Shown: positions 1 through 9,873 of the stretch, in pieces
Layout of the letters: the number at the start of each line of letters is the position of its first letter
Numbering within the stretch: position 1 is the stretch's first letter
DNA from: Adineta steineri
Lineage: Eukaryota > Rotifera > Eurotatoria > Adinetida > Adinetidae
Length of the DNA stretch: 64,000 nt
Reading direction: 5' to 3'
NCBI GenBank assembly: GCA_905250115.1
Contig: CAJNOI010000082.1
Location: 267,789 to 331,788 of the forward strand
Notes under the pieces: generated by a model
What the model was told of the DNA's origin: nothing
Seen by the model: only the letters and a program-made list of their open reading frames with translations
Database searches by the model: none
Translations under genes and position numbers: made by a program

Positions 1-608
1 GAAAGGGAAGAAAATGTAATCTTAATCGAGTCGCTGAAAACAAACATCAATAAAAATGATGCAGTTTTAGTCAACTTATAGTTAGACTTTTAAATGAACC
101 AAAATCCATTTTAATTCATTTCTGATAATTCAAAGTTTGTGTTTATTTTTGAAAAGATACTCTGATGAGTTCTGATCTGTTATTATATATTAATCAATTG
201 TCGTCTCTTATCATGATTTAATGCATCTTGATCTATTATTACTATGTAGTCGGTTTCAATCTATTTACATGCTTAAATCGAAACTGAGATTATCGAGATA
301 TATACGTATTTAGATACATTAGTTGTTTTTTATTTATTTGTAATGCAGTTAATATCGTGACGAATTAAATGCTTAATTGTATAACTGCTACGATGTAGCA
401 CAGAAATAATATCTAAGTTTTGGCAATTCTTCATATGTTTCTCAATTATTAAACGATACTACTGCATACAACTAGATATATTCTTTCATTCTGTCTCTTC
501 CTCTTCTTAATCATTGATGATATCATTGCAGGGAATAATAATGTAAAGAAATAAGAAACCTTGGTTATTAACACTTACCTTTTTTTCGTCAGCTTTTTGC
601 ACGTTGCG
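1..608. other. Non-coding AT-rich stretch
   Basis: No open frame with convincing codon pattern or splice-site support is visible on either strand. No repeat unit is recognised. It lies downstream of the minus-strand orphan exon that ends at 609. Confidence 0.5.
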
Positions 609-766
609 CTATTCTTTTTCGGTGTCCAATACGTCACCAAGTGTTCGTGAAACAACTGCAACATAAACCGCTTGTAGTTGAGGATTTGTGCAAGCCCTTG
701 CTTCTTCTTGCTGTTCGGTCAATTGTTGTCGTACTTTCATCATTTCCTTTTCTAATTCGGCTGCCT
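609..766 (-). CDS. Orphan terminal exon, coiled-coil protein
   Basis: Minus-strand exon preceded by a good acceptor (TTGCAG) at 767-772 and ending in TAG at 609-611. It encodes about 52 residues starting AAELEKEMMKVRQQLTEQQ, which are charged and heptad-like, so a coiled coil is likely. No upstream exon could be joined with confidence; the next minus-strand coding sequence is the MULE fragment, which is unrelated. It may be the last exon of a gene broken by the nearby transposon and hairpin, or a gene remnant. Function not recognised. Confidence 0.35.
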
Positions 767-909
767 GCAAGACGTATATTATATTATATCGAAACCAAAT
801 GGATAACAAAAAAATTTAAAAAAATTTATCGATGCATTAAATTCATTTGAAGTTCTGCTGCTATTCTTTATAATTTTGTTTTGCTTGTTGTCAGCTAGTT
901 TTGAAACTA

Positions 910-966
910 GGGTGGATGTTTATGAGTGTAGATAGTCTCTCTTCATTCGCTTTCACCCACATCCAC
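910..966. repeat. Telomere-like hairpin 1
   Basis: G-rich arm GGTGGATGTTTATGAGTG faces C-rich CACCCACATCCAC across an AT-rich spacer. This is a degenerate member of the dispersed TGTGGG-like inverted-repeat family. Confidence 0.6.
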
Positions 967-1025
967 TATGGGCTCTCAATATAACATAAATTTGTGTGAT
1001 GAAAATATTAGATACTCTATTATCA

Positions 1026-1705
1026 TCAATCTGATATTGCTGGAACTAAACTGGTTTCAAAGTCTGTCATGATTTGTTGAGGCCTCCAAGTTTGACCCAT
1101 AGATACAGCTACAACATTTGATTCTTGAAATAGTAGTTGATACGTTGCTTCCTTTCTATCAGGTAAAAGTGCAAAGACACATCGTAAATCTGAAAAACAG
1201 AAAATTTAATTGATTGTTTATGAAATAAGATGTATACCGTACCACAATCGAATTTCAAACAATGAATAGTAAAAACTTGATTGAAAAATGGTGGTGTTGT
1301 TAAAAATGTTCCATCCATAAAAATTGTAGAGCTATCGAATAATAATTGTAATTATTTTGGACTAGCAAAAATTAATACTCTTTTTTTACAGGAAACCAGT
1401 TTATCATAAATTAAGAAAGTTTCGTCAGAATTTGTACTTTGATAAGCATCAGGAATATCAAACGAACTCGATGAAGGCAATGTAGGAGTTAAATTTTTTC
1501 GTGCCTGATTTGATCCTGGTTCTAAAAAAAGAAAGTATAAAAACATGTCCGAAAATTGAACGATTATAAACATACGTATCTTATAAACCAATGGAACAGA
1601 TGGAAGAGTTTCTGATGAGAAATGCGCTTTCATAATTTCTTCGTCATATATTTTTTGTATTGGTACTGTTTCATTTATAACACGTTCTTTCAGCATTGTT
1701 CGAAA
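1026..1705 (-). pseudogene. Broken MULE (FLYWCH-type) transposase fragment
   Basis: Read on the minus strand with two short introns, this gives a stretch of a Mutator-like transposase. An N-terminal piece contains FRTMLKERVINETVPIQKIY. A middle piece contains FMDGTFLTTPPFFNQVFTIH, carrying the first catalytic Asp of the MULE domain. A third piece contains CVFALLPDRKEATYQLLF, and near the end IMTDFETSLVPAIS carries the second Asp. A TAA at 1352-1354 interrupts the frame between the first and middle pieces, and a TGA at 1026-1028 ends it before the third acidic residue and the rest of the domain. Family assignment rests on recalled motifs. It is a dead, truncated copy of a DNA transposon gene; it lacks both the FLYWCH zinc finger and the C-terminus. 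Confidence 0.7.
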
Positions 1706-2146
1706 CTATTTCAATTTCAGATTTTCCGGTTTGAGTAAATGGTTATGTTCACCAGTTGTCAATAAAGTTGATAAAATAACAGCGGCTTTTTTAAAATTCA
1801 TTTAAGTGAACTAATTAGAGACAAAATAGATAAGACGAGACAAATAGATAAGAGAGAAAAAGAAAAGAGAAACGAATATATATAATTATATATATATGTA
1901 CATATGCACGTGCATGTATTTAGTAGAAACATTTATATGATATGGTAAATTAACTGGGTAACTGATGTCTCTTAACTACTTCGGAAAAAATGTACAAGGG
2001 ACGGAATGCATTGTACGATTTAATTCTGGTTCATAAGCTATGATAAATAAAGATTCTTTTATCAATAGCTTATTTTGTGTTGTTTCTGAGCACATCACTT
2101 TACAATTTTCCCAGTCCATATTATGTTTTGTTTTATCTATGTGTTT

Positions 2147-2486
2147 TTAAATAGATGAAACATTTTTATTTTGTTTAGTTTTATTAGTTAATGAATCATG
2201 ATCAATTATTATTGGTTCATTTCCATTATGTTGGTGATTATTTGGTGTTTCGGTGCAATGACCATTGTGTGTTGTAAAACCATTATTATTACTATTATTT
2301 CTAATTAAATCATTCATATTAACAAAGTTAGAATCATTATTTCGTTGATCATTTAAATCTATTTGTTGTTTTGATTTATTCATTAACATTGAATTACTAG
2401 CATTACTAATATTAACATTATTGTTGAATTGTGGTGATGATCTTTGATTTATTTTACTATTGTTATTGAATGTTGTTGATGATCCC
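2147..2486 (-). CDS. Asn-rich exon, product unknown
   Basis: The minus frame stays open from the edge of the hairpin at 2487 to a TAA at 2147. It encodes about 112 residues very rich in Asn, Ser and His (for example NNSNNNGFTTHNGHCTE). Low-complexity Asn tracts of this type occur in regulatory proteins, but no domain is visible. The first in-frame Met is at 2387-2389, yet the frame continues upstream into the telomere-like hairpin, which seems to have cut the exon. It may be the 3' exon of a truncated gene. Function not recognised. Confidence 0.35.
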
Positions 2487-2566
2487 GGTGTGGGTGTGGG
2501 TGTGGGTGTGTGTGTGGATGTGGATCAGCGGTGCATGTAATAGCTACAGCCACACCCACACCCTCA
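2487..2566. repeat. Telomere-like hairpin 2
   Basis: The left arm holds at least three perfect TGTGGG units followed by GTGTGTGTGGATGTGG. The right arm is CCACACCCACACCCTCA. This is the clearest telomere-type array in the family, and its G-run spacing is compatible with a G-quadruplex. Confidence 0.8.
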
Positions 2567-2574
2567 AACGAACT

Positions 2575-2689
2575 AGGTGTAAGCAATGTAGTAGTTAATT
2601 TTCTTCGTGCCTGATTTGCTCCTGGTTCTAAAAAAAGAAAGTATAAAAACATGTCCAAAAATTGAAAGATTATAAACATATATACCTTG
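2575..2689 (-). pseudogene. Second MULE transposase fragment, bracketed by hairpins
   Basis: About 85 bp here match 1490-1575 almost base for base, including the intron and the exon start EPGANQARRKLTTTL. It is a second copy of one splice junction of the broken MULE gene. It is cut abruptly on one side by the hairpin at 2487-2566 and on the other by the hairpin at 2690-2739. It cannot encode a functional protein. Confidence 0.65.
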
Positions 2690-2739
2690 TGAGGGTGTGA
2701 CTATTTATCTCTTTTCATACACCCACAACCACCCTCACG
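2690..2739. repeat. Telomere-like hairpin 3
   Basis: GTGAGGGTGTG pairs with CACCCACAACCACCCTCAC across an AT-rich loop of about 20 bp. It directly abuts the MULE fragment. Confidence 0.7.
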
Positions 2740-2810
2740 TCATTAATCGTTCAATAGCTTTACCGGTTTTTATAGTTGAATGTGAATACGGAGGTGATGT
2801 ATAATCTAAC

Positions 2811-3007
2811 TAGTGGCGGCGCCAAGGGGGGGCTGGCGGGAGCTCAGCCCCCTCAGAAATCATTCGAGCCCCCTCAGATTTTTTAAAAATCTCGTAAAAA
2901 AGTGATGACTCTCTAACAAAAACATAAATCTAAGGGGGCTGAGCCCCTCAGAATTTTTTTGAGGGGGGCTTAGCCCCCCTAAAGTAAAAATTCTGGCGCC
3001 GCCTCTA
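2811..3007. mobile_element. hAT-type MITE with 8-bp target duplication
   Basis: Starts TAGTGGCGGCGCCA and ends TGGCGCCGCCTCTA, an inverted repeat with one mismatch in 14. It is flanked on both sides by the perfect 8-bp direct repeat AATCTAAC (2803-2810 and 3008-3015). TAGNG termini plus 8-bp duplications are typical of hAT elements. The 197-bp interior has no frame and contains further inverted GC-rich blocks (AGCCCCCTCA and TGAGCCCCTC types), so it can fold strongly. Confidence 0.85.
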
Positions 3008-3093
3008 AATCTAACTCTAACGTATTGTAATTATCCACCTTCCCGCTACCATCTTGATCTGCTGAATAATGATCTTTCACATAATCTTCTATG

Positions 3094-3261
3094 TAGTGAC
3101 ATAAACAGAAATTTAAGGATGATGGGGCTCAGCCCTATAACTATCTAGTCTTTTGAGTTTTTTGATTGACAAGTTCAGTAACTAAAAAACCCAAGTGATG
3201 GGGCTTAAACACTCGGTGATGGGGTTAAGCGCCATCTGACCCCAGTATATTTACGCCACTA
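3094..3261. mobile_element. Second hAT-type MITE
   Basis: Starts TAGTGACATAAACA and ends TATTTACGCCACTA, diverged termini matching at about 10 of 14 positions. It is flanked by CTTCTATG (3086-3093) and CTTCTGTG (3262-3269), a target duplication with one mismatch. It is 168 bp long and non-coding. It lies 80 bp from the first MITE and is probably an older insertion. Confidence 0.7.
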
Positions 3262-4331
3262 CTTCTGTGTCGAAATGATTTGCTGCTGTAGGTTATGGTA
3301 GTGATGGTAATGGTTCATCATCTAATGATTGATATAGAAAGTCATTCACTAAATCTGTATCACTATCAGATCTGCTGTAAATCATTTATTGATACTTGAA
3401 TTTTTTTTTGTTTCTCTTTTGTGTTTGTTCTATCACTCTCTTTGAGTGTATAGCATGAGAATAAGTCATTTTCAAACAGAGGAGATAAAATAGATGTGAT
3501 CAATCCAAACTACTAACGAGTAAGATAAGTTTATGAATGCAATGAAAAGTCAATGGATACAGTTAAGTGATGGTAAAAATAATAGGAAAATATACACGCA
3601 CATGTATATCACACTAACAAGCAGCAACCCCTTTTTTTCTATTGGTTAGAATTTATCAATCAGTAAAAAAATTACCATTAGACTTCTATTCTATAGCATG
3701 TGACATCTATTATTAGATCAGTTGCAGCTTAAGAAAGTATTCAGAATTCTTATTTTCCTTTCTTTTAGTCAGAATATAATAGATTAAGTAAAATGCGAAC
3801 TTCGTCGCACATTTATAGTAATGTAATAAAAATCGTCGATTAATCGCGAATAATCGGTGATTTTTTGTCACAATCGCGATTAATCGTTGATATTTTGAAA
3901 AATCGAGATTTCTCGCCCAAACCTTGACGATTTTGAAGACATGGGATGTACCGCATCCCCCTCCCTTTCCGCATCGCTTTTCAAAACTTTCTAGATCCGC
4001 CACTGAAGAAGTGCTACGACCGAACAACCGTTATCGGTCAATCGGTCATGACCTGAATGTTGCACGGTTATCAGACACTCATAGTATTGACTGATTATCA
4101 TGTTCATCTTGTCGGCATAATTACAACATTAATAAAACAAGATTATTTAGTTTATCCTTCAATAATTTATGTTATCGATCTTAAATTAATTGATACATCA
4201 GATACAAATATGCTCTTCTTGGTAAAATAAACATATGTTAATCAACAACGATTTCTATCTATTATTATTATAGATTTAGAAAAAATGTTATTTGTTCTTT
4301 TAATTTTATTTAAACTTTAAAAAAAATCAGT
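3262..4331. other. Non-coding stretch with a hAT end fragment
   Basis: No gene is supported. The stretch ending at 4005 (TAGATCCGCCACTG) looks like the right terminus of another hAT element (reverse complement CAGTGGCGGATC), but no matching left end was found. Around 3830-3900 there are short repeats of the form AATCGCGATTAATCG. The minus frame at 3713-4027 runs across this junk and is not supported. Confidence 0.5.
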
Positions 4332-6023
4332 TTATATTTCTCTATTAATCCAAACCGATACTTCACTTTCATATGTGTCTATACATTTAATATCAAATGG
4401 AAGATTTAATTTTTTTGTTTGATCTTTAAACCAACAACGAAAACGATCATAATCCTTTATTTTACGGAAATATGCGTTTAATTTTGTTAATTTTGGTAAA
4501 TGTTTTAATAAATATAATAAATCATGTATTTCATCAATATTACATTTAAATTGTTCAATATTCGAAAATATTTGACACAAATCTGTCTTTTCATAATAAT
4601 ATTTAAAAGTAAGTGAATAATATTTATAAATATCTAATTTCTTAATCGTTTTATTTAAATATTCACATAATTCTTTATTCGATGTAAAACGTATAAAATT
4701 ACGAAAATTAATCATTAATGATGATAGTTTTGGTAATGATTGTAAAATTTCTAATAATACACGTGAATTTTCAATTTGAAAATTAAATGATATTCCTAAA
4801 TGTTCTATATTCGATAAATTAATCATTAATTTTAATGATCTAAAAATTTCCATATTAAATAACAAAGAAGAATTATTTTCCGGTGGTATAATTATTAATG
4901 ATTTAATATTCGTAAAATAATATTCATATGATTCTCTATTTACTTTATGATATAATATTAAATGTTTAACATTATCAAATGTATTTAAAAATTGATTTGA
5001 ATACTTTTTTGAATCGACTTCTAATTTATAATAATTTAATATATATGGTATTGTATAGATTATTACAGAAGATGTTGATAGAGAATATTCTGAATACCAT
5101 TGATGTTGTTTTATCCAAAAATTATTTTGAAATTGATTTAATTTATCATAAATATGATCAATACTTGTTTTAAATATGTATTTAAAAATAAATTGAAATT
5201 TAGTTAAATAAACTAATGAAGATCTTATGAAATTTTCCCATTGATTTCCATCAATCATATCTAAATCACATGTTCCACATATTTTCAAATTTATTAAATT
5301 TGGTGTAGATTTTAGTAAGTTTTGAATATCTTGAAATTTATATTCAGAATTAAATATATTTAATTCTTTCAAATGAATAGCTTTGTATTCATGATTATCG
5401 AAAGAATTTTTTTCCCAACTATAATAATTGGAAAAATATTCAATAGTAAGATGATTTAACATTGGTACATATTTGAATACATAAGAAAATAATTGATCAA
5501 GTGAACAACCAGATATAGTAAGATTTGTAATTGATGATGATGATGATAATTTATCAATTGATGATAATGTTGGAATTGTTAAAATTTGTAAATGAGATAT
5601 TAATGAATTAGTTAAATAAATATCATTTGAATCAATTAAATGAAATGAATGTAATTGTGGTAATATAAATTTTATATGTTGAAAAAGATTATCAGATATT
5701 TGAATTAATGTTAATGAATGAAGATAATGAAAATCATGAAATGAAAAAAATGATATGAATGTTTTTATTTGATCAGGTGTTTCTTTATTTGATAATTCTA
5801 ATGTATAAATTTGATTTTTAAATTCAGGATTTGATAATAAAAGTTGACAAAATTTATCAAATAATGGTTTTTGAATATTAGTAAATTTTAAATGTAATGG
5901 AATACTTCCAATAATTTGATTAAAATGATTATTTAATCGATTAAATGAATAAAAAATATCATATGTACTAAGATATTCAAAGATTTCAATAAAAATTTCA
6001 TTCGGTAGTAATTCGAATTTCAT
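4332..6023 (-). CDS. F-box/leucine-rich-type protein
   Basis: Single-exon gene of 563 residues. The N-terminus has an F-box with LPNEIFIEIFEYLSTYDI at about residues 6-23, followed by the aromatic/Leu pattern to residue 45. F-boxes bind Skp1 and make the protein a substrate adaptor of SCF ubiquitin ligases. The remainder is a long run of Leu/Ile/Asn-rich irregular repeats (LKELNIF, LINLKICG, LSNIEHLGISF) consistent with a degenerate LRR solenoid for target binding. No stop or frameshift is seen; start and stop are both clear. A second, broken member of the same family lies at 14481-15730. The substrate is unknown. Confidence 0.75.
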   Translation of the reverse strand: MKFELLPNEIFIEIFEYLSTYDIFYSFNRLNNHFNQIIGSIPLHLKFTNIQKPLFDKFCQLLLSNPEFKNQIYTLELSNKETPDQIKTFISFFSFHDFHYLHSLTLIQISDNLFQHIKFILPQLHSFHLIDSNDIYLTNSLISHLQILTIPTLSSIDKLSSSSSITNLTISGCSLDQLFSYVFKYVPMLNHLTIEYFSNYYSWEKNSFDNHEYKAIHLKELNIFNSEYKFQDIQNLLKSTPNLINLKICGTCDLDMIDGNQWENFIRSSLVYLTKFQFIFKYIFKTSIDHIYDKLNQFQNNFWIKQHQWYSEYSLSTSSVIIYTIPYILNYYKLEVDSKKYSNQFLNTFDNVKHLILYHKVNRESYEYYFTNIKSLIIIPPENNSSLLFNMEIFRSLKLMINLSNIEHLGISFNFQIENSRVLLEILQSLPKLSSLMINFRNFIRFTSNKELCEYLNKTIKKLDIYKYYSLTFKYYYEKTDLCQIFSNIEQFKCNIDEIHDLLYLLKHLPKLTKLNAYFRKIKDYDRFRCWFKDQTKKLNLPFDIKCIDTYESEVSVWINREI

Positions 6024-7354
6024 GATTATACTGCAACGATATAAAAAGCATCAAATAAACTTGTTTTTCTTCGTACCAATTATATACCCTCGATTATAGA
6101 AGAAAGATTCAATTTTACATTCATGATCGTTGTCTATGAAGAAGAATTTGAAAGAGAAAATGTGTATGTACGTGCTTTTACGCACTATCTCTTTATTCGA
6201 CTGAATCAAACGAATCGAAGAACGTGTACATATATATAACATCAAAGAAGAACGAATAAAGTAGAGAGATAACAGAAAAGAAAAGAAAAGAAACGAAAGA
6301 ATAGATCATACACTAGCGCCCCCCCTAACAATACTGTAGGTTGGAATACGAATCATCCTTCTTTTATCAACCATCATTTCGAAAAAGACGAATTTTTGAT
6401 TTGATCAACTAGTAAAATATAATTCTTACAGATTTTTTTGAGGATGTGGGTTTGCGTACACATTAGATCTTCTCATCCACCGTCACCTTCAAGTTCATTA
6501 TCTTAAATTATTTCAAAGATATTGACTTATTTAACAATTTGTCAATGACAAATTGATATAAAAATATTCTGATTGAGGACACGGATGTTAATATTATCTC
6601 ATTACCCTCAAGATAGTTAAAATATTAACGTGTTCTTAGGTCTTGTCTCTCATTTCTTTTCTTCTTTTGAATCATGATATATTTTCAAAATTCATTGTTC
6701 TCGTTTTTTACATTTTCTTCTGATGAAAGTTATATACTTATATTCTGTTTATTATAGAAGACAACTCTTATCAAATATATGATAACTTGCAACGTAACTG
6801 CTTTCATTTATCTTTAATGTAAATATGCTTCTCAAGAACTAAACTGGTATTTCCAGAGTTTACCCGAGAACTAAACAACTTTCATATCGAACATATCTTA
6901 GTATACTGCTTTGGTGTAGAATCACATGCTAGCATATTCACTATAGTTTCATGTAACACTCAATGTTTTTCTAATATAGATTAGAACTGTTCTTATAAAA
7001 TTGAATGTGACTTTTTATTCTCAATAAAACTAAAAAATTAAATTTTGCAATGCGTTTTTCTAATTATCTAGTTGGAATATATCGTCATATTTCCATCTTA
7101 AAAACACAAGATATTTCTATTAGTGTTAGTTTACACTGGTAAAAGTAAAGAATAGTATAGCGTTACTTTAAACATAGAGATAAGAAAAACAAATATTCAC
7201 AATTTTCATTTCTATCTGACTTCTTTTTTTATCAAAGACCATACGAGCAGTAAATATTTTTTGTTTCGCTTATTATAAGGGTATTTTAGATATTTTTAAT
7301 TCGATCTTTTATTTTAGATAACCATTTCATCATTATTTTGATTGTCCTTATAGA
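6024..7354. other. Intergenic region
   Basis: Lies between the 5' end of the F-box gene (minus) and the GTPase gene (plus), so it probably contains two divergent promoters. A TATATATA-like tract is near 6229-6237. No exon, repeat family or hairpin was recognised apart from the AT-rich background. Confidence 0.4.
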
Positions 7355-8170
7355 ATGGCATTATACATCAATTACATATTCATGAAAATCTCCGAGAACT
7401 TCTATTATTTTTCATCGTCGGAGCGGAATGCTCAAAGCATTGGTATTATTCTTCTTGGTAAATCAGGTGTTGGTAAATCATTTCTTGCAAATATATTACT
7501 TAATCATGATGATTTTGTGGATAAAATTAGTGTGTCCAGTGTTACTCATAGGACAGAGTCGAGAGAATTCGAGTATCTCGGACAAACTTATGTTATATTT
7601 GATGTGCCAGGACTTATTGAAAACGATCAAGACGCTATACAGAAAAACAAAGCAGAAATTCAAAAAGCTTTTGAACAACATCCTTTTTCTGTTGTTGCTT
7701 TTGTATTGAATGTTGCAGGTACAGGACGCTTAGATACTCAAGATATGGTTGTTTTCAATGTTCTGAATGATGCCTATCAGTTTAAGTTCGAATCGCTGAT
7801 GTTCATTATCAATCAGCCACCTCTTCGTCGCTCAAATCTTTATGAAGGTGAAATGATTGAAAGGTTACACAAATTACTAAAGAAGCAGAAGATCAATGTA
7901 TGTTTTCTTGAGCACATCCAAACGAATAATGTAGTACACAGGTCTAATTTGCGTCGGTTGATGTTTCAAACCATGAATAATTGCAAACCAACAGTCCAAC
8001 AAAAGCGTAATGATATCATTTTGCCAATTGAGAAATTGAAAAAACTAGAAGAAGAAGAAAGACAGAAACAAAGGGAATTTGATGCAAAAGTTAAAGAGCT
8101 AGCTTCTCAAATTAAACAACGACAAAAAGAATATGAAGAACAAAACCGACGCTGGTGTGTCATCTTATAA
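7355..8170 (+). CDS. AIG1/GIMAP-like GTPase with C-terminal CaaX box
   Basis: 271 residues in one exon. The G domain has a P-loop GKSGVGKS at residues 35-42, a switch-region Thr in SSVTHRT near 64-67, and a Walker-B/DxxG motif DVPG at 83-86, all in the spacing of AIG1-type GTPases. After the domain a charged, heptad-like segment (about 225-265) predicts a coiled coil. The protein ends CVIL, a CaaX box with Leu last, which usually directs geranylgeranylation and membrane attachment. AIG1/GIMAP proteins are septin-related membrane-associated GTPases. The ATG at 7355 directly follows a TTATAG that could be a splice acceptor, so a short 5' exon is possible; Met10 is an alternative start. Confidence 0.75.
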   Translation: MALYINYIFMKISENFYYFSSSERNAQSIGIILLGKSGVGKSFLANILLNHDDFVDKISVSSVTHRTESREFEYLGQTYVIFDVPGLIENDQDAIQKNKAEIQKAFEQHPFSVVAFVLNVAGTGRLDTQDMVVFNVLNDAYQFKFESLMFIINQPPLRRSNLYEGEMIERLHKLLKKQKINVCFLEHIQTNNVVHRSNLRRLMFQTMNNCKPTVQQKRNDIILPIEKLKKLEEEERQKQREFDAKVKELASQIKQRQKEYEEQNRRWCVIL

Positions 8171-8326
8171 TTAGGACTCCCCTATGAGATACTATAAATC
8201 TATAGATATGAACTAGAAATAATACTTTTTTTGCTTGGATTATTTTAATATTTCTACAATAAATTAAGCCTGAAAAAAGATTAGATCTTTGACATACTAT
8301 ATAACTGTAGGATAATAGCTATCTCA

Positions 8327-8391
8327 TGAGGGTGAGGATGTAGGTGTGGGAATGACTAGGAGAAAACACCAATACCCACACCCATCTACAA
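8327..8391. repeat. Telomere-like hairpin 4
   Basis: TGAGGGTGAGGATGTAGGTG opposite CCCACACCCATCTAC. It lies 150 bp past the GTPase stop codon. Confidence 0.65.
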
Positions 8392-8462
8392 GATACTAAA
8401 AACTAATAAAATCCAGTAGTGGATTACAATCGGATAGAACATTCAGCAAAGAACTAATTTTG

Positions 8463-8547
8463 AAGGTATGAGTGTGAATAGAGTGAGTAGACACTCGAAT
8501 CGACCCCAACAGTCATACCCACACTCATACCCACACCCACACCCTTA
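8463..8547. repeat. Telomere-like hairpin 5
   Basis: GGTATGAGTGTG arm and a long C-rich arm (CATACCCACACTCATACCC, then CACACCCACACCCTTAATC). It ends only nine bases before the ATG of the next gene, so it may be in its 5' leader or may have replaced its promoter. Confidence 0.65.
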
Positions 8548-8555
8548 ATCGAACG

Positions 8556-9664
8556 ATGGAAGGGTTAACAATCAAGCAGCAAAACGGATTCACTTATTTT
8601 GTATACGATAAACCTCAAGAAAATTCTGAACAAAGAACGGTAATTATCGGAGAAAATCGAGAAGATAAACAACGAAACGTTATTGGTTATAATTGTATTT
8701 ATCGTTATGATATTACAACTGGATGTTGGCAAAGATTTCCTGCAGAATATTCAAATCTTGTATTTAATCGTGTTCGAGTTTCAAACTATCAGGAACAACT
8801 TGTAACTGTCATTAAACCATTACATGAACAATTTTCTGGTTTGATAAAATTCAAAGAAAGAAACAAAACAAAATAATTCTTTTATTTTTTTAGATTTAGA
8901 ACAACTTTCAAATCAAAATAAACTAACATTACCATCTATTTCAAAAGAAGAACGTATTCCAGAAGATATTGTTGATTACGGTTCACGTTCAGAATTAAAT
9001 AGTTTAGCTCCACCACCAGTTGCATCACGTCGAAGTCGACAAAATAGTACATGCAGCGTTCGATATGCTTCGTAAGTTCTATATGTATACTTTTGTTCTC
9101 TTTTATAAGTTCTATATGTATACTTTTGTTCTCTTTTATATAATAGTTATTGAAATTTTATAGATTTGTTCCACTAGCAGCAGCACCTGTTCGTCGACGT
9201 TGTGTTATCGAATCAATTCTCTTACATGTTCAACGAAAGTATAAGAATAGAAAAGAAAAAAATAGTAAAATTTTTATCTGATTTTGTTTTCTATAGAAAA
9301 AATACATTTGAAAAAATCATTGATATTATTAAACGAAGAGAAGCAATAACAATGTTTGATTTAGGACTAAGATTTTTACGTGTATATGATAGTAGATTTA
9401 ATTATCGGGAAGGACATGAAGTAAGTTAGGATTATTTGATGATGATGAATAAAATATTTTTCGAAATGATAATATAGTTCGTAATGTCGTATCGAAAGAA
9501 AACTTGGTTTTTAACAATTGTTAAGATTACATGTAAGTTAACACTAGAATGTTAATCTAAGTTCTATATATTTTTTAGATGTTGATTGTGAAGTAGGTAA
9601 TATTGAACCACGATCATTATTGATACTTAATTATAAAGGTCAATATACAAGTGTACATATTTAA
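8556..9664 (+). CDS. Unrecognised six-exon gene, 266 residues
   Basis: Exons 8556-8838, 8894-9071, 9164-9238, 9297-9420, 9478-9532 and 9579-9664 join in frame through GT..AG introns of 55, 92, 58, 57 and 46 bp; the total is 801 nt. The N-terminal third is compact (GFTYFVYDKPQENSEQR, IYRYDITTGCWQRFP). A basic, Ser-rich middle contains VASRRSRQNSTCSVRYASF. The C-terminal part contains EKIIDIIKRREAITMFDLG. No domain is recognised, and no signal peptide or membrane segment is seen. The last exon could instead splice from about 9649 to 9833 and end at 9873 with the residues QIDSDGYLRLF. The start sits right after a telomere-like hairpin, so an upstream exon may have been lost. Confidence 0.6.
9074..9139 (+). 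repeat. 33-bp tandem duplication inside an intron
   Basis: Two perfect 33-bp copies (9074-9106 and 9107-9139) starting AAGTTCTATATGTATAC lie in the second intron of the 266-residue gene. Removing one copy would bring the intron from 92 to 59 bp, the usual size here. Confidence 0.9.
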
Positions 9665-9873
9665 ATATATATCTAAAATAGTTGTTTCATATGAAGTTTA
9701 CTGTTTTGTACTTGTAGTTATTCATGAAATTGAATTTATTTTTCTCTTTGAATGAATTATGATTTTTAATCAATCAAATATTCTTAACAGACAAAATATT
9801 ACTATCGTAGCCATTGTTTATTGATTTCACAGGTGTTCAGATCGATAGTGATGGATATCTTCGATTATTTTAA

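Noticed and set aside
2484-2570. GT-rich repeats read as a CRISPR-like or simple microsatellite array
   Set aside because: There are no regular spacers, and the tract has a matched complementary arm and a fixed tail; the genome is eukaryotic.
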